DNA of 64,000 nucleotides, taken from Streptomyces sp. ADI96-02 (GTDB lineage Bacteria > Actinomycetota > Actinomycetes > Streptomycetales > Streptomycetaceae). Each line of letters opens with the position of its first letter. Position 1 is the first letter of the stretch. A program made the translations under genes and the position numbers. The notes beneath the pieces were generated by a model that searched no databases, was not told the DNA's origin, and worked only from the letters and a program-made list of their open reading frames with translations. Where the stretch lies: contig NZ_ML123034.1 in the NCBI RefSeq assembly GCF_003846185.1, forward strand, positions 62,001-126,000, given 5' to 3'. Shown here piece after piece: positions 43,085 to 51,017 of this stretch.

Positions 43085-43190
43085 GTCCGTTCCCCGTTCA
43101 TCGTTCTCATACTGTGCCCTGCCGTGGCCGCGCACCGGGCCCGCCCTGCCGCCGCTCAGCTCGCGTCGAGGGTCCGTCGCGTCCCGGTGT

Positions 43191-43544
43191 TCAGCCGGCG
43201 ATGGCCGCTTCGACGTCGTCCGCGAAGCGGAAGGCGCCGAGCGTGCCCGTGACCTCGAACAGCCGGCGCACCCTCACGCCGAGAGGACCCGCCACCACCA
43301 GCGACATTCCCAACGCGTCGTGCCGGCGCTGCCCCTGGAGCAGGGCGTGCAGGCCCGCCGAGTCGGCGAAGTCCACCCCTGACAGATCGACCACGGTTCG
43401 CCGCCCTCCGCTCCTGGCGGCGTCGGACAGCGCCTCGACCAGGTCGGCCGAGCCCGACCACCCGTCCAGACTGCCGTTGATCCGGATCAGCACTACTCCG
43501 TCGCCCGCGGTCTCCAGGACCGGACCCACTTCGTCTCCCGTCAT
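43191..43544 (-). CDS. STAS-domain anti-sigma factor antagonist (RsbV-like)
   Basis: A 117-residue STAS protein. The phosphorylation loop 'VDFADSAGLHALLQ' has the Ser that the kinase partner targets, and 'GDGVVLIRINGSLDG' is the usual first strand. In the unphosphorylated state such proteins bind the anti-sigma factor and free the sigma factor. The start ATG 43544 is the one that fits family length; the upstream frame to 43580 is extra. No sigma-B-type gene is adjacent. Confidence 0.9.
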   Translation of the reverse strand: MTGDEVGPVLETAGDGVVLIRINGSLDGWSGSADLVEALSDAARSGGRRTVVDLSGVDFADSAGLHALLQGQRRHDALGMSLVVAGPLGVRVRRLFEVTGTLGAFRFADDVEAAIAG

Positions 43545-43658
43545 ATGCCGTATCTTCCTACAGCCCTGTTCGGCAGTCACACCCGGCCCGGACCCAGGAG
43601 TCTCGCCGACCCGGGCCGGCGGTTCGGGCCGCCCGGTCAGCGCGATCCGCGCGGACCG

Positions 43659-45653
43659 TCAGCCGGTGGCCAGGACGATCACGTCGTCGTCCGCGTTCCA
43701 GCGGCGGACCTCGTCCTTCGCGGGATTGACCCGTACGCCCCGGTCCTCCCCCGGTCCCGGGTCGCGGCTGCGGTAGCCGATGGCGCACTCCCCGCGCCGC
43801 GACGCGGATTCGACGACGGTGGCGAACGACGCCCATCGCCCCGGTGCGACGTAGTGAGCGGCGGGCCTGAGGTGGATGGTGTTCCCGTAGGGCGCGAGCA
43901 GTTCCTCGAACAGGCCCGCCAGGCGCCAGTTCTGGGAGATCTGAGCCATCAGCAGTCCGATGAGCTTTCCGCTGACGATGAAGTCGGCTCCGGCCTGGAC
44001 CGGGGCCAGGACCCTGTTGCGGTCGTCGGTCATCTCGGTGACCACATGGACCGCCGTCCGCGCCGTGCGCTCCTGGTCCCGCAGGAGCAGCAGGGTGACC
44101 AGCGTCCGGTCGTCCGGCGAGGCGTCCGGGGACTCCCGGTCGGGGCCGAGGACCACGACGCCGTCCTGGCTCGCGAGGTCCAGGTCGCTCACCGTGCCGG
44201 GGAGGGTCGGGTCGCCGGGGCCGAAGGTGACGGACAGGGTGGAGGCCGCCGCCGCACCGGCGGCCCGCACCTCCGCCGCCAGGCACGCACCGCCCTCGGC
44301 CACCACGTGGAGCAGCGAGCCGGGTGCCACGTGGCCGGCCAGATGACGGACGATGTGCCGTGCGCGGCGGTTCCACCCCAGCAGGAGCAGGCGCTCGGGT
44401 GGCGCCGCCGCCGCAGGGCCGGTCACCATCGCCGACTCGTCGAAGGGCGCGGGGCCCTCGGTGAACACCGTGGTGTCGTCGTCCCGCGCGATGACGATGA
44501 GGCGGTCCGCCGGGCGGACGAGCGACGCGGCCGGCGGGTTCAGGTGCGGGGTCCCGTCCGCCCGTACGACTCCGACGACGGTGGACGTCGCGCAGGTGCG
44601 GAGGAGTTCGCCGAACGCGATGTCGGCGCGACGGGGTGCGTCGAGGACGTAGAACTCGTCGCCCGCGAAGGAGAGCAGTTCCTCGTAGACCAGGGAGAGC
44701 CCCGGCTGCCGGGCGCACTGGGCCACCAGCCGGGCCGTCACGTCGTCGACCTCCAGGACGACGGCGTGAGGGCCTGCCGCCAGCGCGGCGGCGAGCCGGT
44801 AGCGGGCGTCGCGCACGGCGGCCACGATCCGCACCCGGCTGCCGTCCCCGACGGCGGTCCGCAGGGCCAGCAGGTTCTTGACGATCCCGGCGTCCTCCTC
44901 GGGGCGGTCCGGGGGCAGTACGAGCACGACGTCCGCCGTGGCCGGGCTGACGCGGGCGAGCGCGGCCGGGTCGGTGGTCCGGCCGTTGCGGCAGACGATC
45001 CGGGTGCGGCCGGCGTCGCCCACCTCGGCGCGCAGTTCCTCCTCCATCTCGGTCTTGTCCAGGTCCGCCAGGACCGCCACGGCGGCCTTGGGCTGGTTGG
45101 CGTTGGCCGCCACGAGTTCGGCCACGACGGTGAAGGTCTGGTCGGCCCAGCCGAGGACGACCGTGTGCCCGTCCTCCAGGACGGTGGAGTGGCCGCGGCG
45201 CAGGGCGATGATCTCTTCGGTGATGGCCGTGGTGATGAGGCTGACGATGGTGGAGACGTAGAAGAGCGCGACCAGCGCCAGGAGCACCGACAGGGCGACG
45301 CGCAGCGGCGAGCCGACCTCTCCGCCCAGCCGGAGGGTCTGCCCGACGTTCCGCCATACCGCCTCGGCCTTCTCCCACAGCGTGTCGGGGGCCTGGTCGT
45401 CCGTCCACACGAGGAGCGCGCTCACCGGGACGACGACGGCCAGGCAGGCGACGGCGAGCCACCCGATGAGCGCGGCGATTCCTCGCGCCAGTGTGTTGTC
45501 GAACCAGTACCGGGCACGTTCGACCGGCCGGGCCGGGCGGAGCGGCCGATCCGGCCCCGTGGCGGCCTCCGCCGCGTCGGGGGGTGCGTCGTGCGGACCT
45601 CGCGGCCTCCCCACGCGGACGCGGGCCGCACGCCGCCGGTCCTGGTCTCTCAT
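43659..45653 (-). CDS. CASTOR/POLLUX-type ion channel with RCK-like domains
   Basis: A 664-residue protein. A basic N-terminus is followed by two transmembrane helices (about 58-83 and 118-145). Large cytosolic Rossmann-like domains follow: 'VVLGWADQTFTVVAELVAAN' and, in the second half, 'LLLLGWNRRARHIVRHLAGH'. This is the layout of the plant CASTOR/POLLUX and bacterial relatives, which pass potassium or calcium and are gated by ligand binding to the RCK-like part. The GxGxxG motifs are relaxed, so nucleotide binding is uncertain. Start 45653 or 45665 (both ATG in frame). It may share a promoter region with the divergent F420 gene. Confidence 0.87.
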   Translation of the reverse strand: MRDQDRRRAARVRVGRPRGPHDAPPDAAEAATGPDRPLRPARPVERARYWFDNTLARGIAALIGWLAVACLAVVVPVSALLVWTDDQAPDTLWEKAEAVWRNVGQTLRLGGEVGSPLRVALSVLLALVALFYVSTIVSLITTAITEEIIALRRGHSTVLEDGHTVVLGWADQTFTVVAELVAANANQPKAAVAVLADLDKTEMEEELRAEVGDAGRTRIVCRNGRTTDPAALARVSPATADVVLVLPPDRPEEDAGIVKNLLALRTAVGDGSRVRIVAAVRDARYRLAAALAAGPHAVVLEVDDVTARLVAQCARQPGLSLVYEELLSFAGDEFYVLDAPRRADIAFGELLRTCATSTVVGVVRADGTPHLNPPAASLVRPADRLIVIARDDDTTVFTEGPAPFDESAMVTGPAAAAPPERLLLLGWNRRARHIVRHLAGHVAPGSLLHVVAEGGACLAAEVRAAGAAAASTLSVTFGPGDPTLPGTVSDLDLASQDGVVVLGPDRESPDASPDDRTLVTLLLLRDQERTARTAVHVVTEMTDDRNRVLAPVQAGADFIVSGKLIGLLMAQISQNWRLAGLFEELLAPYGNTIHLRPAAHYVAPGRWASFATVVESASRRGECAIGYRSRDPGPGEDRGVRVNPAKDEVRRWNADDDVIVLATG

Positions 45654-45861
45654 CGTCCTGTGCACAGCAGCAGCGTGGGGAGCGGACGGCTCCGGCGCAC
45701 GGGGATCGGGCGTCGGTTCATCCGATAGAGATTCCGGCGGCGGACGCCGTGGTGCCGCCCTCCGCGCGCCGCGCCTGCCCTCTGCCCCCTGCCGCCTGCC
45801 GCCGTACGGATGAAAGCTCTCGCGGCGGGAATAGCGGGTAGGGGCGGCTGTTGATCACACC

Positions 45862-46752
45862 ATGACTTCTGAGAAGCGCGAAACGTTCGGCCGGATCGGC
45901 ATCTGGAGCGGCGCTCTGCACGGGTCGCGTGCGAACAGGGCGGGCAGGAAAGCGATCGAGGACGCTGTGGCCGAGTTGGACGAGCTGGGCTACGGCACGC
46001 TCTGGATCGGCGGGAGCCCGTCGCCCGACGACGCCGCCGCCGTCCTCGCCGCCACCCGCACGGTCACGGTGGCCACCGGCATCCTGAGCATCTGGGACCA
46101 CACGGCCGAGGACGCGGCGAAGCGGACCGCGGCCATCGAGGCGGAGGCCCCGGGCCGCTTCGTCCTCGGACTGGGCGTCAGCCACGGTCCGATGGTGCCG
46201 CGCTACGCGAAGCCGTACAGCACGATGGTGGCCTACCTCGACGCGCTCGACGGCGCGAACCCGCCCGTGCACCGGGGACGTCGGGTGCTGGCCGCGCTCG
46301 GCCCGAAGATGCTCCGGCTCTCGGCCGACCGCGCCCTGGGGGCCCACCCCTATCTCGTCACCACCGAGCACACGGCCGAGGCCCGCGAGGCGCTCGGCCC
46401 GGACGCGCTGCTCGCGCCGGAGCTGTCGGTCGTGCTCGGCACCGACCTCGACCGGGCGCGCACCATCGCGCGCGACATGCTCGCGATGTACCTCCGGCTG
46501 CCCAACTACACGGACAACCTGGTGCGCCTGGGTTTCACGGAGAGCGACTTCGAGGGCGGCGGCAGCGTCCGCCTGCTCGACGCCCTGTTCGCGCTGGGCG
46601 ACGTGGAGCACGTGAAGGGCCGGGCCCAGGAGTACTTCGACGCGGGCGCCGACCACGTCGCGCTCCAGGTGCTCACCGGCCAGGAACGCGGCACGGCGCT
46701 GCCGCGTGCCGAATGGCGGGAGCTGGCCGCCGTGTTCGCCGACGAACTCTGA
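45862..46752 (+). CDS. Luciferase-like (F420-type) oxidoreductase, short TIGR03620-like form
   Basis: A 296-residue TIM-barrel protein of the luciferase-like family. 'GYGTLWIGGSPSPDDAAAVLAAT', 'VATGILSIWDHTAEDAAKRTAAIE' and 'RFVLGLGVSHGP' match the short F420-dependent group of actinomycetes. It should move a hydride between F420 (or FMN) and an unknown substrate. ATG 45862 lies in an intergenic region of about 210 bases opposite the ion channel gene. No partner genes suggest the substrate. Confidence 0.88.
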   Translation: MTSEKRETFGRIGIWSGALHGSRANRAGRKAIEDAVAELDELGYGTLWIGGSPSPDDAAAVLAATRTVTVATGILSIWDHTAEDAAKRTAAIEAEAPGRFVLGLGVSHGPMVPRYAKPYSTMVAYLDALDGANPPVHRGRRVLAALGPKMLRLSADRALGAHPYLVTTEHTAEAREALGPDALLAPELSVVLGTDLDRARTIARDMLAMYLRLPNYTDNLVRLGFTESDFEGGGSVRLLDALFALGDVEHVKGRAQEYFDAGADHVALQVLTGQERGTALPRAEWRELAAVFADEL

Positions 46753-46826
46753 GGTCCGGCCGGGCGTGGGCCTTCAGGGCGGCTCGCCGATGTGTCCAGA
46801 GGTGCGTGCGGTGGGTCCCCGGGTGT

Positions 46827-47987
46827 CTACGGGGTCGCACGGGCACCCTCGGCGGTCGGCCGGCGCGCCAGCTCCGCCAGCGCGGCCGGAGCCTCCTCCA
46901 CCGTGTCGACGAGAGCGATGCGGGCTGCCATCGGGCGGTCCGCCGCGAGGGCTTGCAGCAGCGGCCAGGCGGGAAGCGTCCGCGTCCAGTGGACCCGGTC
47001 GACCAGAACCATCGGGGTGGGCTCGCCGCGCGAGGAGTAGTAGTTGGGCGTCGCGTTGTCGAAGATCTCCTGCAAGGTGCCCGCGGCGCCCGGCAGGAAG
47101 ACGACGCCCGAGGTGGAACGGGCCAGCAGGCCGTCCTCCCGGATCGCGTTGGCGAAGTACTTCGCTATGTGCCCGGCGAAGGCGTTCGGCGGCTCGTGGC
47201 CGTAGAACCAGGTGGGTACGCCGATCGAGTCGCCGCCGTCCGGCCAGCGTTCGCGGACGTCGAACGCCGCCCGCGCCCACGCGCCGACCGAGGGCGTGAA
47301 AGACGGCGCGCGGCCGAGGAGTTCGAGCGCCGCGTCCAGCATGGCGTCGTCGAAGGGCGCGGCGTACGCGCCGAGGTTCGCGGCCTCCATAGCGCCCGGC
47401 CCGCCGCCGGTCATGACGGTGAGGCCCGCGCGGGCCAGCGAGCGGCCGAGCCGGGCCGCGCCCGCGTAGGCGTCGCTGCCGCGGGCGAGGGCGTGCCCGC
47501 CCATCACTCCCACGGCGCGGTCGGTCGCGAGCCTTTCGTCGAGGGCGTCGGAGACCGCGTCGTCGTGGATGGAGCGGAGCATGGACGCGTAGACGTCACC
47601 GTCGGCGGCCGTGCGGCGGCACCACGCGTACGTCAACGCGTCCGGGGTGGCCTCGTACCCCTTCACCAGGCCGGTGAACAGTTCCTCAGCCGTGTACAGG
47701 CCGCCCCGGTACGGGTCGAAGGGCAGGCCGGGCACGGGCGGGAAGACCAGCGCGCCCTCGGCTCGCACCTTGGACTCCGCCTCGGCGGACAGCGCGCAGC
47801 CCAGGAACACGGCGTCCTCCGCGCCGCAGGCGAGCAGCGCGGAGGTACGGCCGCTCAGGTCCACCGCCTGGATGCGGAAACCGGCGAGGCTGCCGCGCAC
47901 GGCCACGACCTCGTCGAACTCCGCGAGCGTCTCGATCTCCCGGTCCACGCGGGCGGCGCCGGCCGCTGTCGTCTGCATCCGGCTCAT
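46827..47987 (-). CDS. LOG-family (Rossmann, lysine-decarboxylase-like) protein, long form
   Basis: A 386-residue protein. The C-terminal half holds a LOG-type fold: 'VMTGGGPGAMEAAN' is the phosphate loop, and 'VFLPGAAGTLQEIFD' stands in place of the usual PGGxGTxxE, so one Gly has become Ala. The N-terminal 150 residues are an extra domain not present in cytokinin-activating LOG enzymes, so nucleotide monophosphate hydrolysis is only a guess. ATG 47987 follows the MTHFR stop by one base; an in-frame ATG at 47978 with an AGGA site is an alternative. The two genes appear coupled. Confidence 0.83.
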   Translation of the reverse strand: MSRMQTTAAGAARVDREIETLAEFDEVVAVRGSLAGFRIQAVDLSGRTSALLACGAEDAVFLGCALSAEAESKVRAEGALVFPPVPGLPFDPYRGGLYTAEELFTGLVKGYEATPDALTYAWCRRTAADGDVYASMLRSIHDDAVSDALDERLATDRAVGVMGGHALARGSDAYAGAARLGRSLARAGLTVMTGGGPGAMEAANLGAYAAPFDDAMLDAALELLGRAPSFTPSVGAWARAAFDVRERWPDGGDSIGVPTWFYGHEPPNAFAGHIAKYFANAIREDGLLARSTSGVVFLPGAAGTLQEIFDNATPNYYSSRGEPTPMVLVDRVHWTRTLPAWPLLQALAADRPMAARIALVDTVEEAPAALAELARRPTAEGARATP

Positions 47988-47988
47988 C

Positions 47989-48903
47989 CTACGGAAGGGA
48001 GCGGTGGAGGCCCCCGGTGCCCTCCGTGGACGGAACTCCTTCCGCGGCCCGGAAGTCGGCGATCCATCGCGATGTGTTCTCGATCCCGCCGAAGGTGTAG
48101 AAGTGCAGCTTGAGTACGCCGTGGCGGGTCGGGTCGTAGCCGCCGGCCAGGGCGCGGATGAAGCGGTCGGGGCCGGCCGTGCCCATCAGGTTGGTGATCG
48201 AGAACCCGTACTTCCTCGCGATGGACGCGCTGGTTCCGACGCCGAAGCGGGCGGCGTACGTCAGCAGCCTCCTGATCCCGGCGGGGCCGGGGACGCCGAT
48301 GCGCACCGGCGCGTCGATGCCCCGGCCGCGTACCTCCTCGACCCAGGCGAGGACCGGGTCGGCGTCGAAGCCGAACTGCGTGATGATGTCGCCGGACAGA
48401 TCGTCCCCGGCCAGCGCCGCGGTCTTGTCCTCCATCGCCGACCAGAGCACCGGATGGGCGATCGCCGGATGGCCCTCGGGATATCCGCTGATCCCGACGT
48501 GCCGTACCCCGTGGGCCCGCAGTGCGCCGGACCGGATGAGCGCGAGGGAGTCGTCGTAGGGGCCGTGCGGGGTGGCGGGGTCGCCGCCGACCACGAAGAC
48601 GTTGTCCGCCGTGCCGTCGGAGCGCAGGGCGGCGAGGAAGGCGTCCAGCTCCGACCGCGAACGCAGACGGCGGGCCGATATGTGCGGGACCGGGACGCAC
48701 CCCGACCGCCGGACGGCGCGGGCCGCCGCCAGTCGCGTGCCCGGATCCTCGTTGCCGAGGAAGGTGATGTTGATCCGCGTCCCGGGCGGAATGCAGGCGC
48801 GGGCCCCGTCGAGGCCGCTGATGTCCTTGCCGGTCATCTCCAGGGAGAAGTCCTCCAGCAGCGGGGCGACGGCTGAGCCGGCGGCCGTGGCGAGGCTGTC
48901 CAT
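47989..48903 (-). CDS. Methylenetetrahydrofolate reductase-like protein
   Basis: A 304-residue TIM-barrel flavoprotein. 'FSLEMTGKD' near the start, 'CVPVPHISARRL', 'NVFVVGGDPATPHGPYDDSLALI', and 'ITQFGFDADPVLAWVEEVRGRGI' follow the MetF pattern. It should reduce 5,10-methylene-THF to 5-methyl-THF or run related folate chemistry. The sequence is divergent from housekeeping MetF, so it may serve a catabolic demethylation pathway (inference). Start ATG 48903 follows aaggag. The LOG-like gene follows directly. Confidence 0.85.
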   Translation of the reverse strand: MDSLATAAGSAVAPLLEDFSLEMTGKDISGLDGARACIPPGTRINITFLGNEDPGTRLAAARAVRRSGCVPVPHISARRLRSRSELDAFLAALRSDGTADNVFVVGGDPATPHGPYDDSLALIRSGALRAHGVRHVGISGYPEGHPAIAHPVLWSAMEDKTAALAGDDLSGDIITQFGFDADPVLAWVEEVRGRGIDAPVRIGVPGPAGIRRLLTYAARFGVGTSASIARKYGFSITNLMGTAGPDRFIRALAGGYDPTRHGVLKLHFYTFGGIENTSRWIADFRAAEGVPSTEGTGGLHRSLP

Positions 48904-49038
48904 GGTGCTCCTTGTTCGCGTGTGTTTCTCCCTGGGCGCGGAAGGCCAGTGTGCAGGGTCGCGCACGCGGCCGTTCGGGGAGGTCGCCGCCGAGGGGCGG
49001 GCGGCGGCCTCGCCGTACGGCGGCCCCGGACGGGAACG

Positions 49039-49075
49039 GCCCGTGACGGCGCGCACGAAACGCGCCGTCACGGGC
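49039..49075 (-). terminator. 15-bp stem-loop after the GH6 cellulase gene
   Basis: Perfect 15-base arms (49039-49053 and 49061-49075) around a seven-base loop, 25 bases beyond the cellulase stop in its direction of transcription. Confidence 0.75.
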
Positions 49076-49099
49076 TGTCATGATGCCGGGGCGGCAGGG

Positions 49100-50461
49100 T
49101 CAGGAGACCGAGCAGGCGGAACCGTTGAGCTTCACGTCAACGGGCTTGCCCGAGGCGCCGTCGGCGACGAATCCGACGGTCAGCGCCTGGCCGGCGGCGA
49201 TCTGGGTGTTGTGGGCGACGGGGGTGGCGGTGACCGTGCGTCCGCTCTGGGCGGCGGTCATGTTCCAGCTCTGGGTGATCTTCTGGTCGCCCGGGAACGT
49301 CCACGACAGGTTCCAGCCGCTCAGCGCCTTGCCGTTGTTCTCGACGGCGATCTCGGCGGTGTGGCCGCCCGACCACGACGAGCCCGGCTTGTACACGGCC
49401 TTGCAGGACTGGGTGCCCGGGTCGGGCTTGGGCGGCTCGGGAGGCGTGCCCGTGCCGGGGGAGTTCGGGCTGTTGCGGACGAGCTCGTCGGCGAGCCCCG
49501 GCTCGAAGGTGCCGGCTCCGCCGAAGCCCCGGCAACCTCCGTCGGACTCGCCGGGCGCCTTCACCCAGAGGAAGGCGTGGACGCGCGGGTCGCCGGTGTT
49601 ACGGGTCGAGCGGGCGCCGAGGCCGCGCCCGGGCGGGTTGCACCAGGTCGCCTGCGGGTCGTTGGAGGCGTAGGGGCCGTTGCCGTTGCGGCTGGTGTCG
49701 ACGATCTGGCCGAGGGAGGGCACGCCGATCGCGGCGAGCAGTTCCTTGCCGTAGGCGACCTCGTCGGCCGTCGTGCGGAAGTTGGAGACGTTGGTGACGA
49801 TGCCGTCGCCCTGGGCGACACCGGCGGCCTTGAGGTTCTGGGCCTCGACCTTCCAGCCGCTGTGTCCGGCGTCGTAGTACACCTTCGCCGCGGGGGCGAT
49901 CCTCTTGATGGTCTCGCCGGCCTTCTTGATCGCCGCCAGTCGCTGCGCGAGGCTCAGCCCGGTGGACTTGCACGCGTTGTCTTCCGTCGCCGCCTCCTTG
50001 TCCTCGCCCTGGGCGATCGCGTCCGGTTCCAGCAGGACGACGACCTCACGGCTGCCGAGCCCCTGGGCGAACTCCTGGACCCACGCCTCGTAGGCGGCGT
50101 AGTGGGGAGCGCCGCCCGCGGAGTGACTGCCGCAGTCGCGGTTGGGGATCATGTACGCGACCACGGCGGCTGTCGTGCCCGCCTTGGCCGCGCCGTCGGT
50201 GACGCCCTTCACCTGGGACCTGATGGTCTTCGGGTCGTACGCGGCGAACCAGGTGGCCCGGGGCACGTCCGCGATGTTCGCCTTGATGCCGGCGGCACGG
50301 GGGTCCGCCGTGTTGGAGTTGACCCAGTCGCTCGCCTGGGAGCCGGGCGCCAGGTAGAAGCCGGTCTCCGCGCCGGAGGCGGAGCCGGGGAGAGCGGTGA
50401 GCAGGACGGCCGGAAGGGCCAGCGGGGCGATCCACCGGCTTCTTCGTACGAGTGCGCGCAT
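49100..50461 (-). CDS. Secreted GH6 cellulase with C-terminal CBM2
   Basis: A 453-residue exported cellulase. The signal peptide ends near residue 30 ('SASG'). The GH6 barrel spans about 35-330, with Asp109 in 'NRDC' and the proton donor Asp147 in 'LEPDAIA'. 'KAPGESDG' marks the C-terminal catalytic loop. A Pro/Thr linker and a family 2 cellulose-binding module (about 355-453, with a Cys pair and exposed Trp) follow. It cuts beta-1,4-glucan. Start ATG 50461 has aagga upstream, and a CebR box precedes it, so cello-oligosaccharides should induce it. Confidence 0.93.
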   Translation of the reverse strand: MRALVRRSRWIAPLALPAVLLTALPGSASGAETGFYLAPGSQASDWVNSNTADPRAAGIKANIADVPRATWFAAYDPKTIRSQVKGVTDGAAKAGTTAAVVAYMIPNRDCGSHSAGGAPHYAAYEAWVQEFAQGLGSREVVVLLEPDAIAQGEDKEAATEDNACKSTGLSLAQRLAAIKKAGETIKRIAPAAKVYYDAGHSGWKVEAQNLKAAGVAQGDGIVTNVSNFRTTADEVAYGKELLAAIGVPSLGQIVDTSRNGNGPYASNDPQATWCNPPGRGLGARSTRNTGDPRVHAFLWVKAPGESDGGCRGFGGAGTFEPGLADELVRNSPNSPGTGTPPEPPKPDPGTQSCKAVYKPGSSWSGGHTAEIAVENNGKALSGWNLSWTFPGDQKITQSWNMTAAQSGRTVTATPVAHNTQIAAGQALTVGFVADGASGKPVDVKLNGSACSVS

Positions 50462-50476
50462 GGATGATCCTTTATG

Positions 50477-50490
50477 TGGGAGCGCTCCCA
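50477..50490. promoter_or_regulatory. CebR operator (TGGGAGCGCTCCCA)
   Basis: A perfect 14-bp palindrome identical to the consensus of the Streptomyces cellulose-utilisation repressor CebR. It is placed 16 bases before the GH6 start codon, where bound CebR would block transcription until cellobiose or cellotriose releases it. Confidence 0.9.
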
Positions 50491-50993
50491 TCTGTGCGGG
50501 TGCGCAGAGGGGGAACGGAGCCTTCAGTGGGGGAGATCAGCCGCGTGAGCGGCGACATGACGTGGTGCGGGAACGCGGGGACGGCATCCGCGGTCACTGC
50601 TCGGGCGGAAGCCGCTAGGTGCTGGCGACGAACATAGCCACAAGGACGGCCGCTCCGGGAGCCGCCGTGATCAATCGCTCATGCGGAGCGCGCGGTGGCG
50701 CGCGACCCGCCCTTCCCGGTTCCCTCGTGCCGTGGACTCCTGGAAGGGGCGAGGGAAGAGGTGAGGAAGGCGGCCGGGCCGGGAGTCGGGAACGGGCCGA
50801 CCGGCACCGGGAACTGACGGTTCGTCGCCCTGGAGCCCACGACGTCCCCTCGCCGGTCCCGGAGCGGGCGAAGTCCCCGTGCCGCCCCGGAACCGCGGCG
50901 TTTCCGTCGCCGGTCCCCGGAGCCGGCGGGGCATCCGCCACGCCCCGGAACCTGCGGCCTCCCCGTGTCAGGCGTCGGCGCCCTCCGTCTGCT
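50491..50993. other. Intergenic region between SWIM and cellulase genes
   Basis: About 500 bases of Gly/Arg-like low-complexity composition without a credible gene. It holds the cellulase promoter and the end of the MoxR island. A 24-base imperfect copy of the SWIM gene's last codons lies at 50968-50991, and a CCCCGGAACC-type direct repeat occurs at about 50895 and 50941. Short GC dyads are present, but none is convincing as a terminator. Confidence 0.45.
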
Positions 50994-51017
50994 TCAGGCG
51001 TCGGCTCCGTCCGTCTG
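50968..51017 (-). repeat. Tandem duplication across the SWIM gene stop codon
   Basis: Bases 50994-51017 (last seven codons plus TGA) are repeated at 50968-50991 with 22 of 24 bases identical. The copies are offset by 26 bases, so the second copy is out of frame and lies past the stop. Confidence 0.75.
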
